Of a stretch of 64,000 nucleotides of DNA, positions 11,001 to 21,843 are shown piece after piece. A model generated the notes under the pieces. It was not told the DNA's origin, made no database searches, and saw nothing but the letters and a program-made list of their open reading frames with translations. The first letter of the stretch is position 1. Each line of letters starts with the position of its first letter. The stretch is from NCBI GenBank assembly GCA_019752045.1, contig JAIEMP010000019.1, forward strand, positions 33,949-97,948, given 5' to 3'. The position numbers were made by a program, and so were the translations under genes. Origin of the DNA: Chitinophagaceae bacterium (GTDB lineage: Bacteria; Bacteroidota; Bacteroidia; Chitinophagales; Chitinophagaceae).

Positions 11001-14000
11001 ATACGGATGCTGATGGTGTTCTTAATTATATAGACGCAACTCCCGGTGCCGGTCAGCCTGCATTTGTTGATACAAATAACGATGGAGTAAATGATTTTTA
11101 TGATAATGACCTTGATGGTATCATTAACTCACTTGATTTAGACAGCGACAATGATGGTATTGCAGACTTAGTAGAGGCAGGTGGTATTGATACCAATGGT
11201 GATGGCCGTGTAGATATTTTAACAGACACTGATGGCGATGGACTGGTAGATACCTATGATACATCCAACGGTGGAGTAAACATTGCCAACCTTGATACGG
11301 ATGGCGATGGCATTGCCAACTTTAAAGATTTGGACAGTGATAACGACGGACTTCCCGATGTAGTAGAAGCTGGCGGTACCGATGCAAACAACGATGGCAA
11401 AATTGATGGCTATACAGATAATGATGGTGATGGTTTCGCACAAAGCGTAGATGGCGATACCAACAATGATGGCACGGCTGAAAATACTGCGGGTGCATTA
11501 ATTATTACAAGCACTGTTGGTGGCACACCCGGTCGTCCGGCAAGTTACCCAAGAGCTAATGCAGATGAAAACGGTTTACCCAATCCTTATGATCTGGATG
11601 CAGATGGTGATGGCATTTTAGATACCAGAGAAACAGGTATTGCTGATACAAATAATGATGGCATTGCTGATGGCACTTTGGGTGCTGACGGATGGAGTGA
11701 TACAGTAGATGCATTACCAACATTAACTCCAACTAATACGGATGGTAGTGGAAGAGCAAACTATTTAGATATTGATGCAGACGATGATGGCATCGTAGAT
11801 AATATAGAAGGTCAATCTACTTTCGGCTACATTGCTCCGGCAGGTGCTGACAGTGATAATGATGGAATTGACAATGCTTATGATAACAATGATGCAGCAT
11901 ATGCAGGAAGTTCTAATAATGGTATTGCTCCTAATAATCAGGATGGAACTGATAATCCTGATTATACAGACAACGATACAGACAATGATGGAAAGACAGA
12001 TGCATTGGAAGGATGGGATACCAATGGGAATGGTGTAATTGATGGATTAGAAAGAACAGGCGGTGCTGTTGATGCAGACAATGATGGCTTGCTGGATGGA
12101 TACGATAACAATACAGCTGCATCTAACCCAACGAATGGCACTACACCAATGTCATATCCTGATGTTGATTTAACAACACCTCAAAGAGCATGGAGAGAGC
12201 CGGTGGATTCTGACCTTGATGGCATATTAGATGGCAATGATCTTGATGATGATAACGATGGCATCCCTGATACATTAGAAAACCCCGGTGGATTTGCACC
12301 AAATGATGATGCAGACAGTGATGGTATTCCTAACTTTTTAGATACAACTCCAGGTGCCGGTCTTCCTGCATTTACTGATACAAACAGTGATGGTATCAAT
12401 GATGCCTACGATACTGATAAAGATGGAGTAATGGATTTATTTGATCTGGATGCTGACAATGATGGCATTCCTGATATTATAGAAGCAGGTGGTGTAGATA
12501 CCAATGGTGACGGAAGAATAGATGGCCCCGTTGCAGATGCAGATGGTGATGGTTTATTAGATGCATATGATCCCTCAACAGGTGGTAATGCAATTGCCAA
12601 CAGAGATACAGATGGGGATGGAGTTCCTAACAGAATAGATCTTGACAGCGATAATGATGGTATTCCCGATGTGGTAGAAGCAGGCGGTACCGATGCAAAC
12701 AACGATGGACGCATTGATGGTTTTACCGATACTGATAACGATGGTTTTGCACAAGCGGTTGATGGAGATGCTAACAACGACGGCACTGCAGAAAATACAG
12801 CTGGTGCACTCATCATTACCGGTGCAGATACTAACGCAGATGGACAGCCGAACAGTTATCCAAGAGCCAATACAGATAAAACAGGATTTCCAAATCCATA
12901 TGATCTGGATGCAGATGGTGATGGTATATTAGATACAAGAGAAGCAGGTTTAGCAGACACTAACAACGATGGTATTGCAGATGGCGTGCTTGGTACTGAT
13001 GGATGGAGTGATACAGTTGATGCGTTGGGCTCACTTGCATTGCCAAATACAGATGGCCGAGGCCCTGCGAATTATTTAGACATTGATGCAGATGATGATG
13101 GCTTAACTGATAACGTAGAAGGCCAGAGCACAGCGGGCTACCTGTTACCATCAGGCAGCGATGCAGATAATGATGGCATTGATGATGTGTATGACAACAA
13201 TGATGCAGCCTTTGCAGGTAATGCATTAAACGGAATCACTCCTTATAATCATGATGGCACTGACAATCCCGATTATACCGATACAGATAGCGACAACGAT
13301 ATGGTAAATGATTTAAGAGAAGGTACCGGTAACAGTTCAGCTACGCTCACCAATACAGCAGATACAGATGGAGACGGTCTGGTTGATCAGTTTGATATTT
13401 TCAACTTGAATACAGAAACCACAAACATTGCCAACAACGTTACAGTTGCGGGAATGGGCAACGGCGGAAGCTCAACGGGCCCTACTCCTGCTGGAAGCAA
13501 TGTACTTGCAAACCAGTCCGCAGCAGGTGCTCCTAACCGTGACTGGAGAAACAGCCTGCTGGTATTACCTGTTACATTTATCAATGTATCAGTAAATGTT
13601 AACGGCAATATCAACACAATCAGCTGGAGAGTTGCAGATGAAATTAATGTAAAGGAATACATGGTTGAACGCAGTACCGATGGCATCAACTATTCTGTTG
13701 CAGGTACAGTAGCTTTCAGAAATAATGCCGGTGCAGAACAAACCTATCAGTTCAACGATGCATCTGCAGCTTCAAATGCTGTTGTTCACTACCGGATTAA
13801 GCAGGTAGATATTGATAACAAATTTACCTACAGTAAAGTAGTAACAGCAAGAAGAGGCGGAGATCAAAATGCTCTAACAGTATTAGGTAACCCTGTACAA
13901 AACAATCAGGTGCTGTTACAGATTACAAGTAATCAGCAAGGTAAAGGAACCTTTATGTTACTGGATATGAACGGACGTGTACTTACCAGCATCACTCAAT

Positions 14001-14128
14001 CATTGAGTAAAGGAAGTAACAACATTCGTTTAACAGCACAGAACGGTCTCTTTGCTAAAGGATCTTATATTGTACGTGCAATCATTAACGGGCAATTGTT
14101 CACTGAGAAAATCAGTGTCATACAATAA
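8054..14128 (+). CDS. Giant secreted protein with thrombospondin type-3/Ca-binding DxDxDG repeats and T9SS type A sorting domain
   Basis: Dozens of D(S/T)DNDGIPD/D(T)DGDG motifs; C-terminal [12 protein letters not shown]...[10 protein letters not shown]...[26 protein letters not shown] at 8054 with signal-like N-terminus preferred over 7964. Confidence 0.9.
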   Translation: MEFLKKNKWNKSAFLFILLLVAIKALSEGTPQVMPNTTNGVALYVANGSSSGPYRGAAIQNNIRFRILDHNIENLYFGIRAFNRAATPAQVQPYYRIVNAAGTQIVAPTQILTAQQIGTHAQTVAGPNIGGAVPTGYTPLLFNPSANGEYFIELYVSGDAGATATANQTTVFTLFDFTVATAANVKYPGRIYSQAWSFITYNPVTNVAQINNSLEGDFYAYTSDGTVNKLDFLDGFRPFGFILYMNRYGAVNGTNWVNDRRSQNTGATAPSLANGYNVFLNIPDAISFPVSPAATSPQFAGKVYSCAPSIYIPLSIDRAGDIAILLDINGTSGYQAGTSDRYLFVYDATVGRNVAVWDGLDGLGNLVTGAVNFDLSIFLRVGRTNVPMFDAELNTNGITVTGISPLSTNPKLYWNDLLLANAGTVCDASNANNNLTGTGIENSVIGSVSPGRAWDGPGAGLTVPAPNGGQGSATLTLNCDDYGNVRTLNSWYYSYEVASANYLVSVPGCSVDGDPVADATDIDDDNDGIPDITESNGVNPDADADADGIPNYLDPTPGAGVPAFVDANNDGVNDAYDTDGDGIINSKDLDSDNDGIPDIVEAGGIDTNGDGRVDVLTDTDGDGLANTYDTTNGGVNIANLDTDGDGVPNFTDLDSDNDGIPDVVEAGGTDANNDGKIDGFTDTDSDGFAQSVDGDTNNDGTAENTAGALIITSTVGGTPGRPASYPRANQDATGLPNPYDLDSDNDGILDVREAGLTDATNDGIADGTLGADGWSDTVDALVSLNLPNTDGSGRPNYLDIDSDNDGIVDNVEGQTTAGYIAPSGADTDNDGIDDAYDNNDAAFAGGANNGIAPTNSDAADVADYLDLDADNDGYPDFFEGHDSDGNNLPDAGSPAASGVNGGAADIDGDGLLDGYDNNTASVDATNGTNANSYPDLDGGTTERDWREIANTDAAGPSNFTDVDDDNDGIPDLTENGGFDALADTDADGVLNYIDATPGAGQPAFVDTNNDGVNDFYDNDLDGIINSLDLDSDNDGIADLVEAGGIDTNGDGRVDILTDTDGDGLVDTYDTSNGGVNIANLDTDGDGIANFKDLDSDNDGLPDVVEAGGTDANNDGKIDGYTDNDGDGFAQSVDGDTNNDGTAENTAGALIITSTVGGTPGRPASYPRANADENGLPNPYDLDADGDGILDTRETGIADTNNDGIADGTLGADGWSDTVDALPTLTPTNTDGSGRANYLDIDADDDGIVDNIEGQSTFGYIAPAGADSDNDGIDNAYDNNDAAYAGSSNNGIAPNNQDGTDNPDYTDNDTDNDGKTDALEGWDTNGNGVIDGLERTGGAVDADNDGLLDGYDNNTAASNPTNGTTPMSYPDVDLTTPQRAWREPVDSDLDGILDGNDLDDDNDGIPDTLENPGGFAPNDDADSDGIPNFLDTTPGAGLPAFTDTNSDGINDAYDTDKDGVMDLFDLDADNDGIPDIIEAGGVDTNGDGRIDGPVADADGDGLLDAYDPSTGGNAIANRDTDGDGVPNRIDLDSDNDGIPDVVEAGGTDANNDGRIDGFTDTDNDGFAQAVDGDANNDGTAENTAGALIITGADTNADGQPNSYPRANTDKTGFPNPYDLDADGDGILDTREAGLADTNNDGIADGVLGTDGWSDTVDALGSLALPNTDGRGPANYLDIDADDDGLTDNVEGQSTAGYLLPSGSDADNDGIDDVYDNNDAAFAGNALNGITPYNHDGTDNPDYTDTDSDNDMVNDLREGTGNSSATLTNTADTDGDGLVDQFDIFNLNTETTNIANNVTVAGMGNGGSSTGPTPAGSNVLANQSAAGAPNRDWRNSLLVLPVTFINVSVNVNGNINTISWRVADEINVKEYMVERSTDGINYSVAGTVAFRNNAGAEQTYQFNDASAASNAVVHYRIKQVDIDNKFTYSKVVTARRGGDQNALTVLGNPVQNNQVLLQITSNQQGKGTFMLLDMNGRVLTSITQSLSKGSNNIRLTAQNGLFAKGSYIVRAIINGQLFTEKISVIQ
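9600..13340 (+). repeat. Three tandem ~1.3 kb intragenic coding repeats
   Basis: Units beginning [51 protein letters not shown], each followed by the same order of sub-motifs (DTTPGAG.PAF, IEAGGxDTNGDGR, [36 protein letters not shown]). Confidence 0.85.
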
Positions 14129-14145
14129 GTAAAAACAAAACGGCA

Positions 14146-14183
14146 ATAAAAAAATCCCTTCGAACTTTCGGAGGGATTTTTTT
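14146..14183. terminator. Bidirectional terminator
   Basis: AATCCCTTCGAA-CT-TTCGGAGGGATT flanked by A-run and T-run. Confidence 0.85.
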
Positions 14184-14200
14184 TATTCTACAGCAAACCG

Positions 14201-16339
14201 TCAGGCTGCTAATTCTTCCTTTGCAACTTTACTGTAATCATCTGCCAGTTTACGTTGTACTTCAAACGGCACCGTTTCATATTCTAAAAAGCTCATACGG
14301 AATTTTGCACGTCCCTGTGTAAATGAACGGAGGTTACCACTGTAATCCTGCATTTCGGCTAAAGGCACTTTTGCAATCACTTTGGTAAAATGTCCTTCTG
14401 TATCCATCCCTTCTACCATTGCTCTTCTTGTTTGTAAATCGCCAATAACCGCACCGGTTAAATCTTCGGGACATAACACTTCTACCTTATATACAGGTTC
14501 AAGTATCTGCGGATCGGCCTGTTGAAATGCCTGACGAAAAGCCTGCAGTCCGGCAATTTTAAAAGAGATATCATTACTGTCAACCGGATGCATCTTACCA
14601 TCAAACACACATACACGTACATCACGTACATAAGAACCTGTAAGCGGACCTTCCTGCATTTTTTCCATCACTCCTTTTAATATTGAAGGAAGAAAGCGTT
14701 GATCAATGGCACCACCAACAATACAATTATAATACACCAGTTTACCTCCCCATGCCAGTTCATGAATTTCTTTACCACGCACATTTAAATCTGCAGGTTC
14801 GGGCATTCCTTCATGCCAGGGTTCAATGCGGAGATGCACTTCACCAAACTGTCCGTTACCACCGCTTTGTTTTTTATGACGGTACATACTGTCGGCACTT
14901 CGTCTGATCGTTTCACGGTAAGCAATGCGTGGTTTTATAAACTTCACTTCCATCTTTTGCATGTGTTCAATTTTCCATTTGGCAACAGCTAAATGCATTT
15001 CGCCCATGCAGTGAATCAATGTTTGTCTTAACTCAGGCGATACTTCTACTTTCAACGTGGGGTCTTCGTGTTTTAACTCATGCAAGGCCGCTGCCAGTTT
15101 CTCCTCTTCTCCTTTCTTTGTGCTTTCAATGGCCATTGTAAGATTTGCAGCGGGAAATTCAATAGGAAGTAATTCAATATTTTTCCCTTTATCATGCAGT
15201 GTATTGTTTACTCTGGTGCTTCTCAGTTTAAGTGTTGCTCCAATATCACCTGCTGTTAATTCGTTTACGGCAGTGCGTTTATTTCCTTCTACCACAAACA
15301 ACTGATTGATTTTTTCTGCCACACCTGTTGTTTCATTTACCAGCTCCATACCCGATTTAATAGTACCGCTATACACTTTAAAAAAAGAAAGTTCACCCAC
15401 ATGCGGTTCGGTTACAGTTTTATAAACAAAAATACAAGCGGGGCCATTGGCATCGCAGGCAAGCGGCTGACCCGTTCTTGTTTGTTGCGGAGGCATTTCA
15501 TTAGCACTGGGACAAACATTATCAATAAAGCCCATCAACCGTCCGCTGCCCATATTGCGTTCGGCAGATAAACAGAACAATGGAAACAGGTCATGATTAA
15601 TCATAGCTTTTTTCATCCCTGCTTTGATCTCATCTTCATCCAGCTCGCCTTTTTCAAAATACTTTTCCATGAGTGTTTCATCATTTCCTGCTACTGCCTC
15701 AATCAATTCTTTGTGCAGTTCTTCAGCTCTTGCTTTTTCATCATCAGGAATGGGAAGTTTATCCGGTTTACCACCTGCATCATGAAACTTGTACATCACC
15801 ATTCTTAATACATCAATAATTTCATGAAAGCCTGCACCCTGCTGTCTTGGATATTGCACCACAGTAATGTTTGATCCAAAATGTGCTTTGGCTTCGCTTA
15901 CGGTTTTATCATAATCTGCTGTTTCATCGTCGAGTTTATTTACAGCAAAGATCATGGGTGTTTTAAATTCTTCTGTGTACTCCCACATTAAATCGGTTCC
16001 TACTTCTACACCATGAGCAGCATTGAGCAACATCACTCCCGTATCTGCAACACGTAATGCACTGATGACTTCACCTACAAAATCATCATAACCGGGCGTA
16101 TCAATAATATTAATTTTATAACCTCGCCATTTAGAGTGTAAGAGTTTAGAGAAAACAGAGTTCCCTCTTTCGTGTTCCAGTTCATGATAATCTGCTACCG
16201 TATTTTGTTCTGCAACCGTTCCTCTGCGGTTGATGATGCCTGCTTCGTAGAGCATGCATTCCGCTAAAGTGGTCTTACCGGAGCCAACATGACCCAGCAA
16301 GACAATATTTTTTACGTGTGAGGTATCAAATTCTGCCAT
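14201..16339 (-). CDS. Elongation factor G-like translational GTPase
   Basis: GHVGSGKTTL, DTPGYDDFVGE, NKLDD and EF-G domains II-V. Confidence 0.95.
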   Translation of the reverse strand: MAEFDTSHVKNIVLLGHVGSGKTTLAECMLYEAGIINRRGTVAEQNTVADYHELEHERGNSVFSKLLHSKWRGYKINIIDTPGYDDFVGEVISALRVADTGVMLLNAAHGVEVGTDLMWEYTEEFKTPMIFAVNKLDDETADYDKTVSEAKAHFGSNITVVQYPRQQGAGFHEIIDVLRMVMYKFHDAGGKPDKLPIPDDEKARAEELHKELIEAVAGNDETLMEKYFEKGELDEDEIKAGMKKAMINHDLFPLFCLSAERNMGSGRLMGFIDNVCPSANEMPPQQTRTGQPLACDANGPACIFVYKTVTEPHVGELSFFKVYSGTIKSGMELVNETTGVAEKINQLFVVEGNKRTAVNELTAGDIGATLKLRSTRVNNTLHDKGKNIELLPIEFPAANLTMAIESTKKGEEEKLAAALHELKHEDPTLKVEVSPELRQTLIHCMGEMHLAVAKWKIEHMQKMEVKFIKPRIAYRETIRRSADSMYRHKKQSGGNGQFGEVHLRIEPWHEGMPEPADLNVRGKEIHELAWGGKLVYYNCIVGGAIDQRFLPSILKGVMEKMQEGPLTGSYVRDVRVCVFDGKMHPVDSNDISFKIAGLQAFRQAFQQADPQILEPVYKVEVLCPEDLTGAVIGDLQTRRAMVEGMDTEGHFTKVIAKVPLAEMQDYSGNLRSFTQGRAKFRMSFLEYETVPFEVQRKLADDYSKVAKEELAA

Positions 16340-16480
16340 AACAATCCATTTTATATGTGAATAGAATATTCTCCTTACAAGTTATTGTAAGAAAAACGAA
16401 CCTGTTCGTCGGGAACGGATGGAATTAATGGGTGGTTGTTATTGTCGTTGAGCCGGGGTGCTTCTCTTTCTGGAGTTTAC

Positions 16481-16858
16481 TTATGCTTTGGCTACGAATT
16501 GCGTAAAATCATTTCGTAGTTCGCTCAAGGTATGCTCAAGCTGTTCGTACTGATTGTGCAGTTCTTCGTGTTCGTGTAGTGTTTCGTTTGAGAGCTGACC
16601 TTTTGTGTGGGCGAGTTCCATCTGCAATCGTCGGTCGTGGGCTTTAATTGCCTGTTTCAGATCATGAATATTGATCTGCTGAATGTAGAATTGATTGTGG
16701 TAGTGTTCAACTTCGGTTAGTACGTCTTTGTCGTTTTGTCCGCTGGCCATTAATTGTAACTGATCACGGAGGCGGCCCATTTCGTTGCGGTAGGAACGCA
16801 GGTGCTCCCTCCAGGAGCCGCATTCCCTGTTAAGCTGTGTTGTGTCTGTAGAAACCAT
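16481..16858 (-). CDS. Hypothetical coiled-coil protein
   Basis: Heptad-like charged/Leu pattern through the ORF. Confidence 0.55.
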   Translation of the reverse strand: MVSTDTTQLNRECGSWREHLRSYRNEMGRLRDQLQLMASGQNDKDVLTEVEHYHNQFYIQQINIHDLKQAIKAHDRRLQMELAHTKGQLSNETLHEHEELHNQYEQLEHTLSELRNDFTQFVAKA

Positions 16859-17012
16859 GGGAAACAGTTTTAAAAATGAGTAAATATTGTTTCATCAAAG
16901 AGCTGTTTAAATTTAAGCACAACTTTTCATATAACCTACCATTCTCCGGATTTAATACGCACAAAAAGAAAGCAGCAGTTTTATACCACAAATCGGCTTT
17001 TGAGCGTTAATT

Positions 17013-18362
17013 TTGCAACCAATTATGTCTATGAAACCAGCCCGCTTACTAACTGCCCTTGCACTTTTGTGCAGCCCCTTTTTACATGCACAGGAAAAAT
17101 CGAACCGGAAACCGGCGATGCTTTCTTACCATATCAGTTTTTCTGATTACGTATTTCCAAAAACAATTAAAGACTCTTCGCTTGGCAAAGCGTTTAACGA
17201 TCAAAGCTGGTATAAGCCGGCGAATAAATCGCTTGGTGTTTCCGTTGCTTACTGGAGAGGACTTACATCGAAGATCGATTTTTCGGGTAGTGTCACAGGA
17301 ACTTTTTCCAACTTCCCTGCGTTGTTTGTAAAAGACGACAGTGTGGGTCAGGCAAAATTCAGTACTCAACTCGATGCATTGATTCATCTCCGTGCATTTA
17401 AAGAAAGTGCACGTGTAAATCCATTTCTTACTGCAGGAATTGGATTGGGCTCTTTTCCTTCAAAATTTGCAGTGTATGCACCATTAGGAACAGGATTACA
17501 GTTTCGTTTTAACGAAGGCACTTATTTATTTCTGCAAATGCAGTGGCGCAAAAAATTAACCGGTGGTATTAACAATGATTACCTGCATTACAGTATTGGC
17601 TTTGCACAAAATAATCCGCTGAAAAAGAAAAAAGAAACGGTTGCTGTTGTTGAACCGGCTAAACCAATTCTTCCTCCTGATAAAGATGGCGATGGCTTTG
17701 AAGATAAAAATGATCTTTGTCCTGATGTAAAGGGAACATTAAATGGCTGTCCGGATTCGGATGCTGATGGAGTTGCAGATAAAGACGATCAATGTCCTGA
17801 TGTAAAAGGAATATTGAACGGCTGTCCTGATGCAGATGGAGATGGCGTTGCTGATAAAGATGACAAGTGTAAAGATGCAGCAGGTGTTGCAAGATATAAT
17901 GGATGCCCTGTACCTGATACCGATAACGATGGAGTAAATGATGAAGAAGATAAATGCCCCAATGAAGCAGGCGTTGTTATAAACGGTGGCTGTCCTGAAG
18001 TGAAACAGGAAGTAAAACAGAAAGTGGAATTTGCTGCTAAGAATATTTTCTTTGCCTTTGCAAGTGATGTCATTTTAAAAGCATCGTTTAAATCACTGGA
18101 TGAAGTAGTAAAGATTATGCAGGAACATCCTGAATTAACATTAACCATTGCAGCACATGCTGATAACCGTGGCACCGCTGAACGGAATATGATGTGGAGC
18201 GAACGCAGAGCAAAAGCTGTTGCAGATTACTTTATCAGCAAGGGCATTGCTGCAGACCGCATCAGTTACAAAGGTTTTGGCGATACACAACCTGTTGCTG
18301 ATAATAAAACAAATAAAGGAAGAGCACGAAACCGAAGAGTTGAAATGAAAGTTGATTATTAA
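17013..18362 (+). CDS. OmpA family protein with TSP3 repeats
   Basis: DKDGDGFEDKNDLCPDVKGTLNGCPD repeats; C-terminal OmpA-like HADNRGTAERNMMWSERRAKAVADYFISKGIAADRISYKGFGDTQP. Confidence 0.95.
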   Translation: MQPIMSMKPARLLTALALLCSPFLHAQEKSNRKPAMLSYHISFSDYVFPKTIKDSSLGKAFNDQSWYKPANKSLGVSVAYWRGLTSKIDFSGSVTGTFSNFPALFVKDDSVGQAKFSTQLDALIHLRAFKESARVNPFLTAGIGLGSFPSKFAVYAPLGTGLQFRFNEGTYLFLQMQWRKKLTGGINNDYLHYSIGFAQNNPLKKKKETVAVVEPAKPILPPDKDGDGFEDKNDLCPDVKGTLNGCPDSDADGVADKDDQCPDVKGILNGCPDADGDGVADKDDKCKDAAGVARYNGCPVPDTDNDGVNDEEDKCPNEAGVVINGGCPEVKQEVKQKVEFAAKNIFFAFASDVILKASFKSLDEVVKIMQEHPELTLTIAAHADNRGTAERNMMWSERRAKAVADYFISKGIAADRISYKGFGDTQPVADNKTNKGRARNRRVEMKVDY

Positions 18363-18373
18363 AGATCAAACAA

Positions 18374-18411
18374 TAAAAAAAAACAGCCGCTTTCAGTGGC
18401 TGTTTTTTTTT
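18374..18411 (+). terminator. Rho-independent terminator
   Basis: ACAGCCGC-TTTCA-GTGGCTGT flanked by A/T runs. Confidence 0.85.
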
Positions 18412-18517
18412 ATGTTGGAAAAAAGAATTGTAAGAACAGATTGCATATAATCATATCTATTGCAAACAGACAAAACAAAGATTAAATACCCTACATTAGA
18501 CAGCTAAACAATTCAAC

Positions 18518-19018
18518 ATGAAAAGATCACTTAAATTAAGCCTTGTACTGGTTACCTCTTTGCTGGTACTGGGAATCACTTCCTGTAAAAAGAAATTAAA
18601 AGATGCCGACATTCAGACTGCCATTGAAAAAATTTTAACGGCTGATGCTGATATGAAGGGCACCATGGTAACAGTAAAAGATGGAGTTGTTACTTTATCC
18701 GGTGTTTGTAAAGATGAAGCCTGCAAAACCAAATGCGAAGAAGCAGTGAAAAAAATTGAAGGTGTAACCTCCATTGTAAATAACTGTACTGTTGCTCCGC
18801 CGGAAGCTGTTGTACCACCTGTTGCAGATGCATTAGGTCAGGCAATTGCAGATGCGGTAAAAGATTTTCCCGGTGTAAAGACCCAATTAACAGATGGTGT
18901 ACTAACGCTTACCGGTGAAATTGAAAAAGCAAGTCTTCAAAAACTGATGATGGGATTGAATGCGCTGAAATCAATGGGACTGAAAAAAATTGAATCAGCC
19001 GGATTAACTAAAAAATAA
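18518..19018 (+). CDS. BON domain lipoprotein
   Basis: VTVKDGVVTLSGVCKDEACKTKCEEAVKKIEGVTSIVNN; lipobox LGITSC. Confidence 0.85.
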   Translation: MKRSLKLSLVLVTSLLVLGITSCKKKLKDADIQTAIEKILTADADMKGTMVTVKDGVVTLSGVCKDEACKTKCEEAVKKIEGVTSIVNNCTVAPPEAVVPPVADALGQAIADAVKDFPGVKTQLTDGVLTLTGEIEKASLQKLMMGLNALKSMGLKKIESAGLTKK

Positions 19019-19038
19019 ACAAACGGAGGAAATATATT

Positions 19039-19461
19039 ATGGCATTGCAAGACAAATACAAAGAACTGATTGATGCTGCAACTGCAGCACCTGTAGTAAA
19101 CCTCCAGGTTCGTGAGCAGGATGGTGTGTTATATATTGATGGCGAAAGTACAGGCGCTGTAAAGCAGCAACTCTGGGATATATATGGAAAACTTGATCCG
19201 GATTATGCTGCCGGAGATCTGATGCTGAACATTAACAGTGTTGCAGGAATCAGTGAAGGAGCTAAACTGAAAGTAACCACCAACAAAACAAACCTCAACA
19301 TACGCAGCGGCCCCGGCACCGACAATTCTATTGTTGGTAAAGCGGCCAGGCACGAAGTTGTAACACTGGTGCGTAAAGAAAACGATCAGTGGTGGTGGAT
19401 TAAAACGGATGATGGTGAAGAAGGTTATTCCTTTACACAGTATTTAACGCCGGTTGAATAA
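19039..19461 (+). CDS. BON-like/SH3b domain protein
   Basis: TTNKTNLNIRSGPGTDNSIVGKAARHEVVTLVRKENDQWWWIKTDDGEEGYSFTQYL (SH3b). Confidence 0.8.
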   Translation: MALQDKYKELIDAATAAPVVNLQVREQDGVLYIDGESTGAVKQQLWDIYGKLDPDYAAGDLMLNINSVAGISEGAKLKVTTNKTNLNIRSGPGTDNSIVGKAARHEVVTLVRKENDQWWWIKTDDGEEGYSFTQYLTPVE

Positions 19462-19477
19462 AATATCTCCTACTTTT

Positions 19478-19510
19478 GAAAGGCTCTTAACGGAGCCTTT
19501 CTTTTTTTTA
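19478..19510 (+). terminator. Rho-independent terminator
   Basis: AAAGGCTC-TTAACG-GAGCCTTT + T-run. Confidence 0.85.
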
Positions 19511-19532
19511 CAAACGAATAGATTAATTCAAC

Positions 19533-20033
19533 GTGCAACTGCAAACCTCTCTTTCAACCATTCAACAACTGGCAACTGAAAAAGAACAGGAAAACAATGC
19601 CTTTGTTTCTTTTCTGAAGCAGCAGGATGCAGATGCAATTGATGAAGCAGTTCATACACTCAACCAATCCATTGAACCAAAAATTGATTGTACCGCTTGT
19701 GGCAACTGCTGCAAAAGTTTAATGATTAATGTAACTGAAGAAGAAGCAGATCGTGTAGCAAACAGCTTACACATGAATCGTATTCAGTTTGATGAAACCT
19801 ATCTTGAAAAAGGAAGCTCGGGGCTTATGGTCATTAATACCATTCCCTGTCATTTTCTTGCGGACAATAAATGTACTGTGTATGAAGATCGTTTTGCAGG
19901 TTGCAGGGAATTTCCTGCACTGCACCTCCCCCACTTTTCAAAACGGTTATTTACTGTGATGATGCATTACGATCGCTGCCCCATCATCTTTAATGTAATG
20001 GAAGAATTAAAAGTGAAAACAGGCTTTCGCTAA
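19533..20033 (+). CDS. YkgJ-family cysteine cluster protein
   Basis: DCTACGNCCKSLMINVTEEEADR...PCHFLADNKCTVYEDRFAGCREFP. Confidence 0.9.
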   Translation: MQLQTSLSTIQQLATEKEQENNAFVSFLKQQDADAIDEAVHTLNQSIEPKIDCTACGNCCKSLMINVTEEEADRVANSLHMNRIQFDETYLEKGSSGLMVINTIPCHFLADNKCTVYEDRFAGCREFPALHLPHFSKRLFTVMMHYDRCPIIFNVMEELKVKTGFR

Positions 20034-20100
20034 AATTGTATCCAATTTATTATTAGAGGAATAAAATAATGTGTAGCTTTTATTTCCAAAATACATCAGT

Positions 20101-21843
20101 ATGAAATTGAAACTACTGCTACTTGTTGTGCCTGCATTTATTTCTGCCTTTGCCGCTGTTGAACTGACGAAAGCATTTCAACAAAAACAACAACTCCAAA
20201 CGCTTAATAGTTACAAACAAAAAACTATTGTTCGCTGCGGACCCGATTGGGAAGCGCTGAAAACCTTCTTAGAAGAAACAGATATTCCGGTAATACCAGG
20301 TGCCGGAAATTATAAATGGAAGATTACAACAGACAGTGACAGTACTCAATTTTATTTCAATCAAGGCATCAATATGTATTACGGCTTTCACATTATTGAA
20401 GCAATGGCTTCATTCAGGAAAGCAGAAAAATTTGATCCGTCATGTGCAATGATTCATTGGGCGAAAGCATTGGCGTATGGACCCAATATCAATGATCTTG
20501 GTTATGCTGCATCACCAGATGCTTTATTGGAAAGTGGCAGAGCAGCAGAATTGAATGCGAACTGCACAAAGATTGAAAAAGAACTGATTGTTGCACAACA
20601 AATTCGCTATTCAGCTGATTCAACAAAAACAAGAGAACAGCTCAATCAATTGTATGCAGACAAAATGAAAGAAGCGTATGAGCATTTTCCTGCTTCGGCA
20701 GATGTAGCTGCTTTGTATGCTGATGCATTGATGCTACAGCATCCATGGGATCTGTGGTTTACAAACGGCAATCCAAAAGCATGGACACCAAGAATCAGAA
20801 CGGTGCTTGAAAAGTTATTAATGCAAACACCCAATCATCCGGGCGCCAATCATTATTATATTCATGTCATGGAGCCTTCGCCTTATGCAGGATTGGCTAC
20901 TGCCAGTGCCGACAGGTTAGGAAAGCTTACACCTGCACTTTCACACATGGTACATATGCCATCGCATATTTATTTACGAACAGGTCATTACAAAAAAGGT
21001 GGCGACGTAAATAAAACAGCAGTGAACAGTTATCAAAAAATGATTCCTCTTTACAGTGCTGTTACAGGGAATGATTTTTTATACATCATTCATAACCTGC
21101 ACATGCAAACCAATCATGCATTACTTGCGGGCAACATGAATGATGCTGTAAAATCAGGCATAGCAACAGTAAACAGTATTCCAAAAGATTATCTGCAAAT
21201 GGAAGGTGCATTGGGAAATTATATTCAATACATCCACATGACAATGACACTTGTTGATGTTCGGTTTGGAAGATGGGATGCATTACTTGCTCAATCAAAA
21301 CCATCTGAAAAGCTGGTATATGCAACAATACTTTATCACTTTGGGCGGGGGATGGCCTTTGCTCATCAAATGAAAACTACTGCAGCTAAAACTGAATTAG
21401 CACAGATTAATCTTTTGTTGAAAGATCCTGTTTTATCACTTCCGTTTCTACCCTTCTCCCCTGCTGTAGATGGAGCAATAGTTGCAGCGAATCTGTTAGA
21501 AGGAACTATTTTATTGGAAGAGAAAAATTTTGCAACAGCAATTGAACATTTTTCAAAAGCTTCGGCTATGGAAGAACAGATGGTGTACAACGAACCCAGG
21601 GACTGGATGCTGAATCCTAAACATTATCTCGGTCATTCGTATTTGCAAAACAAACAATGGATTGAAGCTGCAACAACGTTTAAAAAGGATTTGAGCAACA
21701 ACAACAATAATATCTGGGCATTAACCGGATTGCATACAGCCTTGGTAAAACAAAACAAAAAACAGGAAGCAGATAAACTGATGATCAAAATAAAGCAATC
21801 AGCTAACGGTTCAGATGTAAAAATAAGTGCTGCTGTTTTTTAA
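20101..21843 (+). CDS. TPR-repeat protein
   Basis: FYFNQGINMYYGFHIIEAMASFRKAEKFDPSCAMIHWAKALAYGPNIN; ...HMPSHIYLRTGHY. Confidence 0.8.
   Translation: MKLKLLLLVVPAFISAFAAVELTKAFQQKQQLQTLNSYKQKTIVRCGPDWEALKTFLEETDIPVIPGAGNYKWKITTDSDSTQFYFNQGINMYYGFHIIEAMASFRKAEKFDPSCAMIHWAKALAYGPNINDLGYAASPDALLESGRAAELNANCTKIEKELIVAQQIRYSADSTKTREQLNQLYADKMKEAYEHFPASADVAALYADALMLQHPWDLWFTNGNPKAWTPRIRTVLEKLLMQTPNHPGANHYYIHVMEPSPYAGLATASADRLGKLTPALSHMVHMPSHIYLRTGHYKKGGDVNKTAVNSYQKMIPLYSAVTGNDFLYIIHNLHMQTNHALLAGNMNDAVKSGIATVNSIPKDYLQMEGALGNYIQYIHMTMTLVDVRFGRWDALLAQSKPSEKLVYATILYHFGRGMAFAHQMKTTAAKTELAQINLLLKDPVLSLPFLPFSPAVDGAIVAANLLEGTILLEEKNFATAIEHFSKASAMEEQMVYNEPRDWMLNPKHYLGHSYLQNKQWIEAATTFKKDLSNNNNNIWALTGLHTALVKQNKKQEADKLMIKIKQSANGSDVKISAAVF

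Noticed and set aside
9088-13689. Many antisense ORFs (e.g. 9706..10206, 12406..12816, 11219..11443) inside the giant TSP3 gene
   Set aside because: They arise from reading Asp/Gly-rich repeat codons backwards; low-complexity Ser/Pro or His/Gln/Leu translations, fully contained in a strongly supported CDS.
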